This document shows positions 1 to 9,099 of a stretch of 46,481 nucleotides of DNA, in pieces; within the stretch, counting starts at the first letter, position 1, and each line of letters opens with the position of its first letter. The stretch comes from Intrasporangiaceae bacterium (lineage in GTDB: Bacteria > Actinomycetota > Actinomycetes > Actinomycetales > Dermatophilaceae). The stretch spans positions 1 through 46,481 of the forward strand of contig JAJPIW010000086.1 in NCBI GenBank assembly GCA_021324575.1, read 5' to 3'. The position numbers and the translations under genes are program-made. The notes beneath the pieces are model-generated. The model saw only the letters and a program-made list of their open reading frames with translations. It made no database searches and had not been told where the DNA came from.

Positions 1-275
1 ACCTGGAGGGTCAGGGCGTGGTGGGCGGCGAGGGCGACCTTGGGGGCGCCGTTGCCGGTGCGGGTGTCCAGGATCCGGGCCGGGGTCAGGGCTTTGAAGG
101 TTCCGGCCGGGCCGGTTGCTGCGGCGGTGGTGGGCGAAGTGGCCGACGTGGCCGATGTGGTCGCGACCTGTGCCGCTGTCGCCTGTTGCAAAGGTCCGAC
201 TGCAGCGTTCGCGACGAGGAACCCGATGATCGCTCCCGCCAGAACCCTTGGCCACGCTCTCCGCTCACGCGGCAT
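1..275 (-). CDS. N-terminal fragment of a secreted or surface protein, cut by the window edge
   Basis: The first 91 codons of a minus-strand gene that continues past the left edge. The ATG at 275 has a strong GGAGGA ribosome binding site about 7 bases upstream. The N-terminus is basic, residues 11-28 are hydrophobic (signal peptide or anchor), and residues 29-58 form an Ala/Thr/Ser-rich linker. At residues 65-72 comes PARILDTR, a motif typical of repeat domains in actinobacterial secreted proteins, often found with hydrolase or amidase modules. The catalytic part, if any, lies outside the window, so export is well supported and function is not. Confidence 0.7.
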   Translation of the reverse strand, partial: MPRERRAWPRVLAGAIIGFLVANAAVGPLQQATAAQVATTSATSATSPTTAAATGPAGTFKALTPARILDTRTGNGAPKVALAAHHALTLQ

Positions 276-392
276 CAACGGTCCTCCCTCCCGGGGGACC
301 CACCGCCTCCCACCGAGCGGAAGACTACGGCGCGGCTCGACGCGGGACAAGAGCAAGCCTTGTCTATGACCGGGAACCGGCTGGGCCAAGCT

Positions 393-1163
393 CTAGCGGC
401 GCCCGCCGCCGAGGAGCCCTCCCAGCACGTCGCCGAGAATACCGCCGGCGCCGCCAACAGAGGAGGTGGCGCCACCCACGGCGGACCCGAGCACGTCCTT
501 GAGGATGTCACCGAGCCCGCCGGCCGAAGGCCGGCTGCCGGAGTCTGCCGAGTGGTCGGCCGTGGCCGGGTTGGTCGTCGTGACTTCGCCAGCTGGGCCC
601 GCGTCAGGGTTGCGGGTGGGGAGGCTCGGCGCTCCCGATCCGGCCGAATTGCTGTCGTCGGCGGGAGCCGCCGAGCCGCCACCGAGGATACTGCCGAGGA
701 TGTCACCGAGGCCCCCACCGGACCCGGAGCCCGAGCCGGCCGATCCGCCACCGACTTTGCCGAGGACCTGCTTGGCGAGGTAGGAGAGCACGATGGGCGC
801 GAGGATCGGGATGAGCTTCTTGATGAGGGCCGATCCGACACTGCCGGCCGCCGACGAGCCACCGAGTGCGCTGTAGACCTGCTCCTCGTTGCTGCCGAAG
901 ATGTGCGACGCGATCTGGGCGCCATCGACCGGGTCTACCTGGCCCAGGTCGACACCTCCGTCGAGCAGGTCGGTGTCGTGCTGGCCGAGCGCCCCGAGGA
1001 TCGAGGAGGCGCCGGCGGCGTCGTTCGCGTTGGCCTGCAGGCCGCCGAGCAGCGCCGGGATCGCAGCGGCTGCGGCCTGCTGGACCTCGGCCGGCGATGC
1101 TCCGACCTCCTGGGCGATCTGGTCGAGCGGGAGCGATCCGAGAATGTCATCGGTTGCGGCCAT
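393..1163 (-). CDS. DUF937 family protein
   Basis: 256 residues. The start is ATG at 1163 with AAGGAG about 8 bases upstream. The first ~130 residues are the helical, Ala/Leu-rich DUF937 (YidB-like) region, with repeated short hydrophobic helices of the type IPALLGGLQANA and ILGALG. The C-terminal half is low-complexity Gly/Ser with three copies of a GLGDIL-type motif (LGDILGSILGG, LGDILKDVLG, ILGDVLGGLLGG). No signal peptide or catalytic motif is visible. The family has no firmly established function; the Gly-rich tail suggests self-association. Family assignment rests on the overall pattern. Confidence 0.75.
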   Translation of the reverse strand: MAATDDILGSLPLDQIAQEVGASPAEVQQAAAAAIPALLGGLQANANDAAGASSILGALGQHDTDLLDGGVDLGQVDPVDGAQIASHIFGSNEEQVYSALGGSSAAGSVGSALIKKLIPILAPIVLSYLAKQVLGKVGGGSAGSGSGSGGGLGDILGSILGGGSAAPADDSNSAGSGAPSLPTRNPDAGPAGEVTTTNPATADHSADSGSRPSAGGLGDILKDVLGSAVGGATSSVGGAGGILGDVLGGLLGGGRR

Positions 1164-1233
1164 GGCTTGTCTCCTTCCTGGGTCCCCCGAAGGAGCCCCT
1201 GGCGAGCTCCGTCGCCCACCGCCTGCGCCGAAC

Positions 1234-2359
1234 CTACCCGAGCGCCCCGGCGGCGGACAGCGAAAGCAGGCGGTCGTCGTCCGGGCCGGGCGTGCCCCGG
1301 AAGGTGTTGCTCGTGAGCACCCACAACCGGCCGTCCGGGGCGACCGTCACGTCGCGAAGCCGGCCGTACCTGTTGTGCAGCAACCGCTGCGGAGTCCCGA
1401 CCGAGGGCTGCACCGGGATGCGCCAGAGCGACTCGCCCTTGAGCGCGGCCATGTACACCGACCCACCGGCACACGTGATCCCGCTCGGGGAGGCGTCATC
1501 GGTCGGCCACTGGACGAGCGGGTCGACGTATGCCGGGTTGCCGGCTCGTCCCTCGACGCGCGGCCAGCCGTAGTTGCGGCCCTTCTCGATCTTGTTGAGC
1601 TCGTCCCAGGTGTTCTGGCCGAACTCGCTGGCGTACATCGTCCCGTCGGGCGCCCACGCGAGGCCTTGGACGTTGCGGTGGCCGTAGGACCAGACCGCGT
1701 TGCCGAACGGGTTGCCGGGCGCCGGCCTGCCATCGGTCGTTGATGCGCAGGATCTTGCCGTTCAAGGCCTTCCTGTCCTGGGCGACATCGCCCTCGCCGG
1801 CATCGCCGACACCGGCGTACAGGTAGCCGTCCGGCCCGAACGCGATGCGCCCACCGTTGTGGAAGCTCGCCTTGTGGATGCCGGTTAGGATCGGCGTCAC
1901 CCCGGTGATCCGGTCGCCCTCGATCGTGGCCCGGGCGATCCGATTGTCCTGTGCTGCAGTGAAATAGACGAAGACGGTGTGGTCGGTGGCGTATGCCGGT
2001 GACGGGGTGATGCCCAGCAGCCCGCCTTCTCCGTCGGGCACCACGCCCGGGACCGCGCCGAGGTCGGTGGTCGCGCCGGCGGGGGAGACGCGCAGGACGT
2101 GCGCCGTGTCGCGCAAGGTCATCAGGGCAGAGCCGTCGGGGAGGAAGCTGACGTCCCACGGCACGTCGAGGTGGGTCGCGAGAACGGTGACCGCGGGAGC
2201 CTGGTGGGTGGTGGAGGTGGTGGCGCTGGTCGACGTCGATGTCCGGGTCGTGGTCGAGCTGGTCGTGGTCGAGCCGGTCGGGGGTGCCCCGGTGCAGGCC
2301 GTGGCGCCGAGCGTGGCCAGCGCCAACACGGCAACGGGGATGAGACGTCGGCGAACCAT
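1234..2359 (-). pseudogene. Frameshifted PQQ-dependent sugar dehydrogenase (GSDH family) lipoprotein
   Basis: Starts at ATG 2359. Residues 1-25 are a lipoprotein-type signal (hydrophobic core ending ATLGATAC), followed by a Ser/Thr linker and a beta-propeller of the glucose/sorbosone dehydrogenase family: LDVPWDVSFLPDG, then HNGGRIAFGPDGYLYAGVGD, the usual catalytic His and Ca/PQQ-binding blades. After GKILRIND the frame breaks near 1732-1738. Removing one base restores DGRPAPGNPF, then MYASEFGQNTWDELN and a normal C-terminus ending at 1234. Total coding length then fits the family (~375 codons). The frameshift is either a genuine single-base mutation or a sequencing error. A probable -10 (GACAAT, 2371-2366) lies 6 bases before the ATG. 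Confidence 0.85.
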
Positions 2360-2365
2360 CGCCTC

Positions 2366-2380
2366 ATTGTCGCCTACGGT
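2366..2380. promoter_or_regulatory. Back-to-back -10 elements in a 27-bp divergent intergenic region
   Basis: The sugar dehydrogenase start (2359, minus) and the hydroxyacid dehydrogenase start (2387, plus) are only 27 bp apart. On the minus strand GACAAT ends 6 bases before the ATG; on the plus strand TACGGT ends 6 bases before the GTG. Both placements predict leaderless mRNAs starting on the start codon. Each -35 region would lie across the other promoter or in the opposite gene, so simultaneous polymerase binding looks impossible. Confidence 0.5.
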
Positions 2381-2386
2381 GATCGG

Positions 2387-3304
2387 GTGGTTGTCGTCTC
2401 GCTGCCCGACCAGTCCTGGATCGATGCCGTTGGCCCGGTCGAGGGTGTGGATCTCGTCGTCTGGGACCTCGTGGACCCGCCTCCGGACGCCCCGGTCGAG
2501 GTCGTGGTGCCGCACTACATGCGCCCGGCCGGCCAGCTCGCGGCGTTGTCGCGTATGCCGTCGCTTCGCGTCGTCCAGCTGCTCACCGCAGGCTACGAGA
2601 CCGCGGTCGAGCACTTGCCGCCGGATGTCGTCCTCGCGAACGCCGCTGGGGTGCATGACGACTCGACCGCCGAGCTGGGCGTGGGGCTGGCGCTGGCGGT
2701 GCTTCGCGGCATACCCGACTTCGTCCGGTCGCAGGAGGCGGGGACGTGGCTGCGGGCAGGGATCCGGCCTTCGCTGGCCGATCGTCGTGCCCTCGTCGTG
2801 GGGTACGGGTCGGTGGGTCGGGCGGTCGCGGAGCGCCTGGTGGCGTTCAAGGCGACGGTGACCGCGGTGGCGAGCCGAGCCCGACCCGGTGACGGCCTCG
2901 TCGACCGGGTCCACGCGGTCGACGAGCTGCCGGCGCTCCTGCCCGCGCACGACCTCGTCGTCGTCGTGACCCCCCTGACCGAGGCGACTCGGCACCTCGT
3001 CGACGATGCGTTCCTCTCGGCGCTGCCGGACGGGGCGGTGGTCGTCAACATCGCGCGGGGCGCAGTGGCCGACACCGACGCGGTTCTGCGGCATACCGGC
3101 CGGTTGCTCTTCGGGCTCGACGTGACCGAGCCCGAGCCGCTGCCCGACGGACACCCTTTGTGGGCCGCACCCGGTGTCCTCATCTCGCCGCACGTGGGGG
3201 GAGCGTCGACGGCGTTCGTGCCACGCGCGGTCGCGCTGCTCCGGGGTCAGCTGGCCCGGATCGGAGCCGGGCACCCTCCCCTCCATGTCGTCGCGACCGG
3301 CTGA
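2387..3304 (+). CDS. D-isomer-specific 2-hydroxyacid dehydrogenase
   Basis: 305 residues from GTG 2387, chosen because a TACGGT -10 ends 6 bases upstream and homology begins there (VVVVSLPDQSW). It has the family layout: substrate domain, then Rossmann domain with VVGYGSVGRAVAERL, then the catalytic Arg in NIARGAVADTDAV, the Glu in TEPEPLPDGHPLW and the His in ISPHVGG. These NAD(P)-dependent enzymes reduce 2-keto acids or oxidise D-2-hydroxy acids in the cytosol. It is short and lacks ACT or regulatory domains, so it is not the biosynthetic SerA, which lies at 20.4 kb. Substrate cannot be read from sequence. Confidence 0.85.
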   Translation: MVVVSLPDQSWIDAVGPVEGVDLVVWDLVDPPPDAPVEVVVPHYMRPAGQLAALSRMPSLRVVQLLTAGYETAVEHLPPDVVLANAAGVHDDSTAELGVGLALAVLRGIPDFVRSQEAGTWLRAGIRPSLADRRALVVGYGSVGRAVAERLVAFKATVTAVASRARPGDGLVDRVHAVDELPALLPAHDLVVVVTPLTEATRHLVDDAFLSALPDGAVVVNIARGAVADTDAVLRHTGRLLFGLDVTEPEPLPDGHPLWAAPGVLISPHVGGASTAFVPRAVALLRGQLARIGAGHPPLHVVATG

Positions 3305-3334
3305 GGCCCTCGCCGAGAGGCAGGTGCGAGGCGG

Positions 3335-3967
3335 TCAGTCGACCGATGGCGTGAGGATGGCGCCGGTCAGGGCGGGGAGGACCGCCCGCTCCAGCGCATC
3401 GGGCGGGTACGTGCGTGGCTGGAGCAGGTGCTGGGCCACGCTTCCGGAGTGCAGGGCCATGACGGCTCGGACGTAGTCGTCGACCGGAATCGTCAGCTGG
3501 AGACCGCGCGCGTCGGCGACCCGCGCGACGACGCGACCGACCCGACGCCGGATGTCCTTCTCGCGGGCGCCGAGGGTCCGGCCGAACGCCCGGTCGCGTA
3601 CGGCGTGGAGCGCGAGCTCGCCCCGGATGAGGTACCACCGGCGGGTCTGCCCGGGCTCGCGGACGAACGCCGCGAACACCCCGTCGAGCACCTCCTCGAC
3701 GGTGAGCTCGTCACGTGCGGCGACGGCCTCGATCCGGGCGAGGACCGCGACGGCCTGGGCATCGACGAGCGCGAGTACGAGGTCGTCCTTGGAGGTGAAG
3801 TTGGAGTAGAACGCGCCGCGCGTGAACCCGGCCCGCTCGCAGATGTCCTCCACGCTGGCACCACCGAAACCCCGCTCGGCGAAGACCTCCTCGGCGGCAT
3901 CGAGCAGCCGGGAGCGAGTCCTCGCCCGCCGGGCGGTGGGGGAGGCGGTCGACTTGGCACGCGGCAT
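3335..3967 (-). CDS. TetR family transcriptional regulator
   Basis: 210 residues from ATG 3967. Residues ~13-60 are a TetR helix-turn-helix (RSRLLDAAEEVFAERG, then GASVEDICERAGFTRGAFYSNF). The remainder is a helical ligand-binding domain. It is divergent from an ABC-like/YhgE-Pip pair, the usual arrangement for a local repressor of an efflux-type system. A minus-strand TATTCT (3979-3974) ends 6 bases before the ATG, predicting a leaderless mRNA. Inverted repeats between the two start codons are the likely operator. The ligand is unknown. Confidence 0.9.
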   Translation of the reverse strand: MPRAKSTASPTARRARTRSRLLDAAEEVFAERGFGGASVEDICERAGFTRGAFYSNFTSKDDLVLALVDAQAVAVLARIEAVAARDELTVEEVLDGVFAAFVREPGQTRRWYLIRGELALHAVRDRAFGRTLGAREKDIRRRVGRVVARVADARGLQLTIPVDDYVRAVMALHSGSVAQHLLQPRTYPPDALERAVLPALTGAILTPSVD

Positions 3968-3973
3968 ACCAAA

Positions 3974-4009
3974 AGAATACGCTTCTGTATCGGATACGGA
4001 TATGTATCC
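3974..4009. promoter_or_regulatory. Probable TetR operator: two adjacent inverted repeats
   Basis: Between the divergent TetR and transporter starts lie GGATAC-n6-GTATCC (3992-3997/4004-4009, perfect) and, directly beside it, GAATAC-n6-GTATCg (3975-3980/3987-3992, imperfect). Both have the same GNATAC half-site and 6-base gap, so two dimers could bind side by side. The left site overlaps the TetR -10 (3974-3979), which fits autorepression. Binding by this TetR is inferred from position only. Confidence 0.6.
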
Positions 4010-4034
4010 ACATCCCGATGACGGAGAACCCGAC

Positions 4035-4655
4035 ATGGAACTCGTGGCCGACACCATCAGCGTGGCCGGAACGTACGCGCCGCTGCTGCAGACCACCTCG
4101 TTCGTGGCCCCGCCGGCCCGCGTCACGGTCGTCGCCGGCGACCCGGGCTACGGGCACGTGGCGCTCGCCCTCGCGCTCGGTGGCCGGATTCCGTTGCGGA
4201 CCGGCCACGTCCTTCTCGACGGCGCTGAGGACGTGGCCGCTCAGCGCGAGCACGTCTCCCTCGTCGACGTTCCTGACGTCAGCGCACCCGAGGACGGACT
4301 CGCCGTGCGCGAGGTCGTCGCTGAGGACCTCGCCTTCGCGGGACGAGGGGGCCGCGCCAAGGATGTGGAGGATTTCCTTGCCGCACATGGGGTTCAGGGT
4401 CATGGGCACGAGCGGTTCGAAGAGCTGACGACCGCCGACCGGGTCAGGGTGCTCACGGGCGCTGCGGCCCTTCGCTCGCAGACCCGCGTCCTCGTGCTGG
4501 CCCATCCAGATCGCCGAGGCGGAGACCCGCACGAGTGGTGGCCGGCCGTCGAGGCACTGGCCGCCGACGGGCTCACGGTCATCGTCCAGCTGACGCCGCC
4601 GACCGTCCGCCAGCTCGGCCTGCCCGTGCGTTACGAGCTCGGAGTCCGCGCGTGA
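4035..4655 (+). CDS. ABC-ATPase-like protein with degenerate Walker A
   Basis: 206 residues from ATG 4035 (GGAG about 9 bases upstream). The order of elements follows an ABC ATPase: a beta strand and loop GDPGYGHVALALAL where Walker A should be, a Q-loop-like region, and VLVLAHPD where Walker B should be. The Walker A Lys-Ser/Thr is replaced by His-Val, and no LSGGQ signature is visible, so ATP hydrolysis is doubtful. Similar His-for-Lys proteins next to YhgE/Pip genes occur in other actinobacteria, as far as I recall. The stop overlaps the next start by four bases (GTGA), implying translational coupling with the membrane protein. Confidence 0.65.
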   Translation: MELVADTISVAGTYAPLLQTTSFVAPPARVTVVAGDPGYGHVALALALGGRIPLRTGHVLLDGAEDVAAQREHVSLVDVPDVSAPEDGLAVREVVAEDLAFAGRGGRAKDVEDFLAAHGVQGHGHERFEELTTADRVRVLTGAAALRSQTRVLVLAHPDRRGGDPHEWWPAVEALAADGLTVIVQLTPPTVRQLGLPVRYELGVRA

Positions 4656-6634
4656 CCGCCATCCGCCTCGCCCTCACCGAGCTGCGTCGCCTCACGACGA
4701 GCACCCTCGGCAAGGCCGCCATCGCGGCCATGATCCTCGTGCCGTCGATCTACGGCGGCTTCTACCTGTACGCCAACAAGGACCCGTATGCCGCGATGAG
4801 CCGAGTGCCCGCCGCGGTCGTCGTCGAGGACACCGGCACGACCCTGGCGACCGGCGAGAAGCTCGACGTGGGGCGCCAGGTCGCCACGACCCTCGTCGAC
4901 TCCCACAGTTTCGGCTGGCACCAGGTCGACCGGGCGAGGGCCGACCGGGGCCTGCGGGACGGTGACTACAACTTCGTCCTCGTGGTGCCCAAGGCGTTCT
5001 CGGCCGACCTTGCCTCGAGTGCCGAGTTCACCCCGCGGCAGGCGCTCCTCGAGATCGAGACGAACGACGCCAACGGCTACCTCTCCCGGACGATCGCCAA
5101 CCAGGTCGTTGCCGAGGTCACCAAGTCCGTTGCGGCACAGGTGAGCTCGACCGCGGCGAACCAGCTCCTCGTGGGCTTCTCGACGATCCACGACAAGGTC
5201 GCCGCGGCGGCGAAGGGCGCCGGGGAGCTCGCCACCGGCGCGGCATCGGCGAGCAAGGGCGCCCACGACCTCGCGACGGGTGCCGACTCACTGGTGGCGG
5301 GGGAGAAGAAGCTCCGCACCGGCAGCGACCAGCTCGCCGGCGGAGCCACTCAGCTGAACACCGGCCTGCAGTCGATGAAGTCGCAGACCGCGTCCTTGCC
5401 GAGCCAGACCCGGCAGCTCGCCGACGGTGCCCGACAGGTCGCCGACGGCAACGCCAAGGTCGCGGCGGCCGGACAGGAGGTGGCGACGGCAGCCTCGACG
5501 TTCGTGTCCCAGATGACGTCGGCCCGGGGCGACCTCGCGACCCGGCTGGCGGCCGCGGGCTTCACCGACGACCAGGTTGCCACCGTGCTGGCCGAGGCGG
5601 ACAAGGTCGCGACCCCGGTCACCGCGGCGAGCGGGACGATCCAGTCGACCTCGGCCCGGCTGACGACTCTCTCCAAGGGCGCCGACCAGGTCGCCGACGG
5701 TGCGGCGACGCTCGCCGGCGCCTCGACCCGGCTCACCCAGGGGATCAGCGAGGCGGCAGCCGGCGGCAGTCGGCTCGCCTCGGGTGCGCATGACCTGCAG
5801 ACCGGACAGCACACGGCATACGACGGTTCGGTCCGGCTCGCCGCAGGCGCCCACACGCTCGACGATGGGCTCGGCGAGCTCGCGACCGGAGCGGCCACGC
5901 TGCGCGACGGCCTGGCCTCGGGGCTCAAGGCGATCCCGGACCCGACCGACGCACAGCGCAAGGCGGTGGCCCAGACGCTCGGCAACCCCGTCGGCGTCAA
6001 GGGTCTGTCGCAGGCAGCGGCTGCCGACTATGGCGCCGGACTGGCCCCGTTCTTCATGAGCCTGGCGCTGTGGATCGGCGGTTTCGTCCTCTTCACCCGG
6101 ATCCGGCCGATCTCCAACCGCGCGATCGTCGCCGGGCAGCCGGCCTGGCGGATCGCCCTAGGTGGCTGGCTGGCTCCCGCGCTCCTCGGCGTCGTGCAGG
6201 CCGCCTTCGCCTATGTGGTGGTCATCGCCGGTGTCGGGGTGCAGACCGAGCACCCGATCCTGTTGCTGCTGTTCATGTTCGCCGTCTCGGCCACGTTCAT
6301 GGCGATGATCCACGCGCTCATGTCGCGCTTCGGGATGGTCGGCCAGTTCCTCGGGCTGGTGCTCATGGTGCTGCAGCTGGTGAGCGCCGGCGGCACCTTC
6401 CCGTGGCAGACCCTCCCGACCCCGCTGCACCCGCTCCACCACCTGCTCCCGATGTCGTATGCCGTCGACGGGATCCGGCGGCTCATGTACGGCGGGTCGC
6501 TCTCGCACCTCGGCATCGACCTCGCCGTCCTCGCTGCGTATGCCGTGGGGGCACTCGCGCTCGGAACGGTCGCTGCCCGCAGGCTCGGGACGTGGGACGC
6601 CCTGCGGGTCAAACCGGAGGTCGTCGCTCCGTGA
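4652..6634 (+). CDS. YhgE/Pip family membrane protein
   Basis: 660 residues from GTG 4652, overlapping the upstream stop. One transmembrane segment lies at ~residues 20-38 (AAIAAMILVPSIYGGFYLYAN). Then comes a long extracellular region (~40-480) containing a phage-infection-protein-like N-domain and many heptad-like repeats with G-A-x-x-L-A-x-G periodicity (ATGAASASKGAHDLATGAD and relatives), predicting long helices. The C-terminal ~180 residues hold five or so transmembrane helices of the ABC-2 permease type. Homologues serve as phage receptors or in type VII-like export; here the partner ATPase-like protein and TetR suggest a regulated envelope or efflux system. Confidence 0.85.
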   Translation: MTAIRLALTELRRLTTSTLGKAAIAAMILVPSIYGGFYLYANKDPYAAMSRVPAAVVVEDTGTTLATGEKLDVGRQVATTLVDSHSFGWHQVDRARADRGLRDGDYNFVLVVPKAFSADLASSAEFTPRQALLEIETNDANGYLSRTIANQVVAEVTKSVAAQVSSTAANQLLVGFSTIHDKVAAAAKGAGELATGAASASKGAHDLATGADSLVAGEKKLRTGSDQLAGGATQLNTGLQSMKSQTASLPSQTRQLADGARQVADGNAKVAAAGQEVATAASTFVSQMTSARGDLATRLAAAGFTDDQVATVLAEADKVATPVTAASGTIQSTSARLTTLSKGADQVADGAATLAGASTRLTQGISEAAAGGSRLASGAHDLQTGQHTAYDGSVRLAAGAHTLDDGLGELATGAATLRDGLASGLKAIPDPTDAQRKAVAQTLGNPVGVKGLSQAAAADYGAGLAPFFMSLALWIGGFVLFTRIRPISNRAIVAGQPAWRIALGGWLAPALLGVVQAAFAYVVVIAGVGVQTEHPILLLLFMFAVSATFMAMIHALMSRFGMVGQFLGLVLMVLQLVSAGGTFPWQTLPTPLHPLHHLLPMSYAVDGIRRLMYGGSLSHLGIDLAVLAAYAVGALALGTVAARRLGTWDALRVKPEVVAP

Positions 6635-6717
6635 CGTCGCCGGTCGACCTCCCCGCGCACGCCTTGGCCGCCGTGTCAAGACTGACGACGACGGCGGTTT
6701 GGGAGCATGCTGTGGCC

Positions 6718-7242
6718 ATGACCAGGTCAGCCGAAGACCGGACCCTCATCCTCCTCCGGCATGCCAAGGCCGAGCAGGGTGGCTACGACCGCGACCACGA
6801 TCGAGAGCTGACCGGGCGGGGCCGGCACGACGCCCGGGCCGCGGGGAAGTGGCTGCACGAAAACGGGATCGGGATCGACGAGGTGCTCTGTTCGACCTCG
6901 ACCCGGACCCAGCAGACCGCGGAGGAGGTGTGGTCGGCCGGCTGTCCCGAGGCCGACGTCCACCACGACCGGCGCATCTACAACGCCTCGGCCGGCACAC
7001 TTCTCGAGGTCGTCCGCGAGGCCGACGCCGATGCCAACGTGGTCATGGTCGTGGGCCACGCACCCGGCATACCGGCTCTCGCCAGTCTCCTCGCGGACGG
7101 TGAGGGACACGACGAGGCCCACGAGCGGATGTCCGAGGGCTACCCGACGAACGGGCTGGCGGTCCTGCGCTACGACGGGCACTGGTCCGACCTCGCGTTC
7201 GGTGCCGCCTACCTCCAGGAGTTCGTCGTCCCCCGTGCCTGA
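6718..7242 (+). CDS. SixA-like histidine phosphatase
   Basis: 174 residues. The N-terminus [10 protein letters not shown] is the RHG phosphatase motif with the catalytic His, and [10 protein letters not shown] supplies the second conserved His. Length and motif spacing match SixA-type phosphohistidine phosphatases rather than larger phosphoglycerate mutases. The ATG at 6718 is used; a GTG at 6712 is possible, and a weak CATGCT -10 ends 6 bases before the ATG. It stands alone between the YhgE/Pip unit and ilvD. The partner phosphoprotein is unknown. Confidence 0.85.
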   Translation: MTRSAEDRTLILLRHAKAEQGGYDRDHDRELTGRGRHDARAAGKWLHENGIGIDEVLCSTSTRTQQTAEEVWSAGCPEADVHHDRRIYNASAGTLLEVVREADADANVVMVVGHAPGIPALASLLADGEGHDEAHERMSEGYPTNGLAVLRYDGHWSDLAFGAAYLQEFVVPRA

Positions 7243-7273
7243 GACGGCCCTGCGACCGCCGAGGAGCGATACC

Positions 7274-7279
7274 TAGACT
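7274..7279 (+). promoter_or_regulatory. -10 element TAGACT for leaderless ilvD
   Basis: TAGACT lies 7 bases before the ilvD ATG (7287), placing transcription initiation at the start codon. No Shine-Dalgarno sequence is well placed. TGCGAC at 7251-7256 could be a weak -35 at 17-bp spacing. Confidence 0.55.
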
Positions 7280-7286
7280 CGGGAGC

Positions 7287-8987
7287 ATGACGACGACGCC
7301 AGACATCAAGCCGCGTTCCCGCGACGTCACCGACGGCCTGGAGAAGGCCGCCGCCCGAGGGATGCTGCGGGCCGTCGGTCTCGGCGACGACGACTTCGCC
7401 AAGCCCCAGATCGGCGTGGCCAGCTCGTGGAACGAGATCACGCCGTGCAACCTGTCGCTCGACCGGCTGGCCAAGGCGGTCAAGGACGGCGTCCACGCCG
7501 CCGGTGGCTACCCCCTGGAGTTCGGCACCATCTCGGTCTCCGACGGCATCTCGATGGGCCACGAGGGCATGCACTTCTCGCTCGTCTCGCGGGAGATCAT
7601 CGCCGACTCGGTCGAGACGGTCATGAACGCCGAGCGGCTCGACGGCTCGGTCCTGCTCGCCGGCTGTGACAAGTCGCTGCCGGGCATGCTCATGGCCGCC
7701 GCGCGCCTCGACCTCGCCTCCGTCTTCCTGTATGCCGGGTCCATCCTTCCGGGGATCGCCAAGCTCACCGACGGCACCGAGAAGACGGTGACCATCATCG
7801 ATGCGTTCGAGGCCGTCGGCGCCTGCGCCGCCGGGCGGATGTCCCGCGAGGACGTCGACATCATCGAGCGCGCGATCTGCCCGGGGGAGGGCGCCTGCGG
7901 CGGCATGTACACGGCCAACACGATGGCCTCGGTCGCGGAGGCGCTCGGGATGTCGCTGCCCGGCTCCGCGGCTCCGCCGGCCACCGACCGTCGGCGTGAC
8001 GGCTTCGCCCGCAAGTCCGGCGAGGCCGTGGTTGGCTTGCTGCGCAAGGGAATCACAGCTCGCCAGATCATGACCAAGGAGGCGTTCGAGAACGCCATCG
8101 CCGTCGTCATGGCCTTCGGCGGCTCGACCAACGCCGTGCTCCACCTGCTCGCCATCGCCCACGAGGCCGATGTCGACCTGACCATCGACGACTTCCAGCG
8201 GATCGGCGCCAAGGTCCCCCACCTGGCCGACGTCAAGCCGTTCGGCGCCTACGTCATGACCGACATCGACCGGGTCGGTGGCGTGCCCGTGGTCATGAGG
8301 GCACTCCTCGACGCGGGCCTGCTCCACGGCGACTGCCTCACCGTCACCGGGCGCACGATGGCCGAGAACCTCGCCGACATCGCCCCGCCCGACCCCGACG
8401 GCAAGGTGCTGCGGGCCATGCGCGACCCGATCCACAAGACCGGCGGCATCACCATCCTCACCGGGTCGCTCGCCCCGGAGGGCGCAGTGGTGAAGTCGGC
8501 GGGGTTCGACACCGAGGTCTTCGAGGGCACGGCCAGGGTCTTCGACGGCGAACGGGCGGCGATGGACGCCGTCGAGCAGGGCGCGCTCAAGCCGCAGGAC
8601 GTCGTCGTCATCCGTTACGAAGGCCCCAAGGGTGGTCCGGGGATGCGCGAGATGCTCGCCGTGACCGGAGCCATCAAGGGTGCCGGCCTCGGGAAGGACG
8701 TCCTGCTGCTCACCGACGGCCGGTTCTCAGGTGGCACGACGGGACTGTGCGTCGGCCACGTCGCACCCGAGGCCGTCGACGAAGGTCCGATCGCGTTCGT
8801 CCAGGACGGTGACGGCATCCGCCTCGACGTCGCGAACGGCACCCTCGACCTGCTCGTCGACGAGGCCGAGCTCGCCGCTCGGCGTGCAGCCGGGGTCACG
8901 CACCCCGAGCCCAAGTACACCCGCGGTGTCCTCGCCAAGTACCGCAAGCTGGTCGGCTCCGCGAGCAAGGGCGCGGTCTGCGACTGA
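7287..8987 (+). CDS. ilvD: Dihydroxy-acid dehydratase
   Basis: 566 residues, normal for IlvD. It dehydrates 2,3-dihydroxy-isovalerate and 2,3-dihydroxy-3-methylvalerate to the 2-keto acids, the third common step of valine and isoleucine synthesis, using an Fe-S cluster. Cluster ligands are visible: Cys127 in GCDKSLPG and Cys204 in [12 protein letters not shown]. The C-terminal [12 protein letters not shown] motif with the catalytic Ser is present. The gene is transcribed alone, 3.6 kb before ilvBNC, from an apparent leaderless promoter, so unlike ilvBNC it shows no attenuator. An 81-bp symmetric repeat follows the stop codon. Confidence 0.97.
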   Translation: MTTTPDIKPRSRDVTDGLEKAAARGMLRAVGLGDDDFAKPQIGVASSWNEITPCNLSLDRLAKAVKDGVHAAGGYPLEFGTISVSDGISMGHEGMHFSLVSREIIADSVETVMNAERLDGSVLLAGCDKSLPGMLMAAARLDLASVFLYAGSILPGIAKLTDGTEKTVTIIDAFEAVGACAAGRMSREDVDIIERAICPGEGACGGMYTANTMASVAEALGMSLPGSAAPPATDRRRDGFARKSGEAVVGLLRKGITARQIMTKEAFENAIAVVMAFGGSTNAVLHLLAIAHEADVDLTIDDFQRIGAKVPHLADVKPFGAYVMTDIDRVGGVPVVMRALLDAGLLHGDCLTVTGRTMAENLADIAPPDPDGKVLRAMRDPIHKTGGITILTGSLAPEGAVVKSAGFDTEVFEGTARVFDGERAAMDAVEQGALKPQDVVVIRYEGPKGGPGMREMLAVTGAIKGAGLGKDVLLLTDGRFSGGTTGLCVGHVAPEAVDEGPIAFVQDGDGIRLDVANGTLDLLVDEAELAARRAAGVTHPEPKYTRGVLAKYRKLVGSASKGAVCD

Positions 8988-9000
8988 CCCTCTCGACCTA

Positions 9001-9081
9001 GCCTCTGCTAGCAAAGCTTGGGTCACTCAGCACAGGGTGCAACCTCTGCTGAGTGACCCAGCCTCTGCTAGCAGAGGTTGC
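9001..9081. repeat. 81-bp symmetric repeat element, copy A
   Basis: It begins 13 bases after the ilvD stop. It aligns without gaps to 24214-24294 with 11 mismatches (about 86% identity). Structure: an outer CCTCTGCTAGCA-type palindrome at each end (right end perfect, CCTCTGCTAGCAGAGG at 9062-9077), enclosing GGGTCACTCAGCA and its complement TGCTGAGTGACCC (9020-9032 and 9047-9059). It lies between convergent ilvD and the GNAT gene, so it may act as a bidirectional terminator. No transposase is nearby. Confidence 0.85.
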
Positions 9082-9099
9082 GTCGGCGGCAAGGGATCG

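Noticed and set aside
1496-3286. 596-codon minus-strand ORF across the hydroxyacid dehydrogenase
   Set aside because: Only the part after 2359 has protein-like sequence (the sugar dehydrogenase); the rest is antisense of a clear plus-strand gene.
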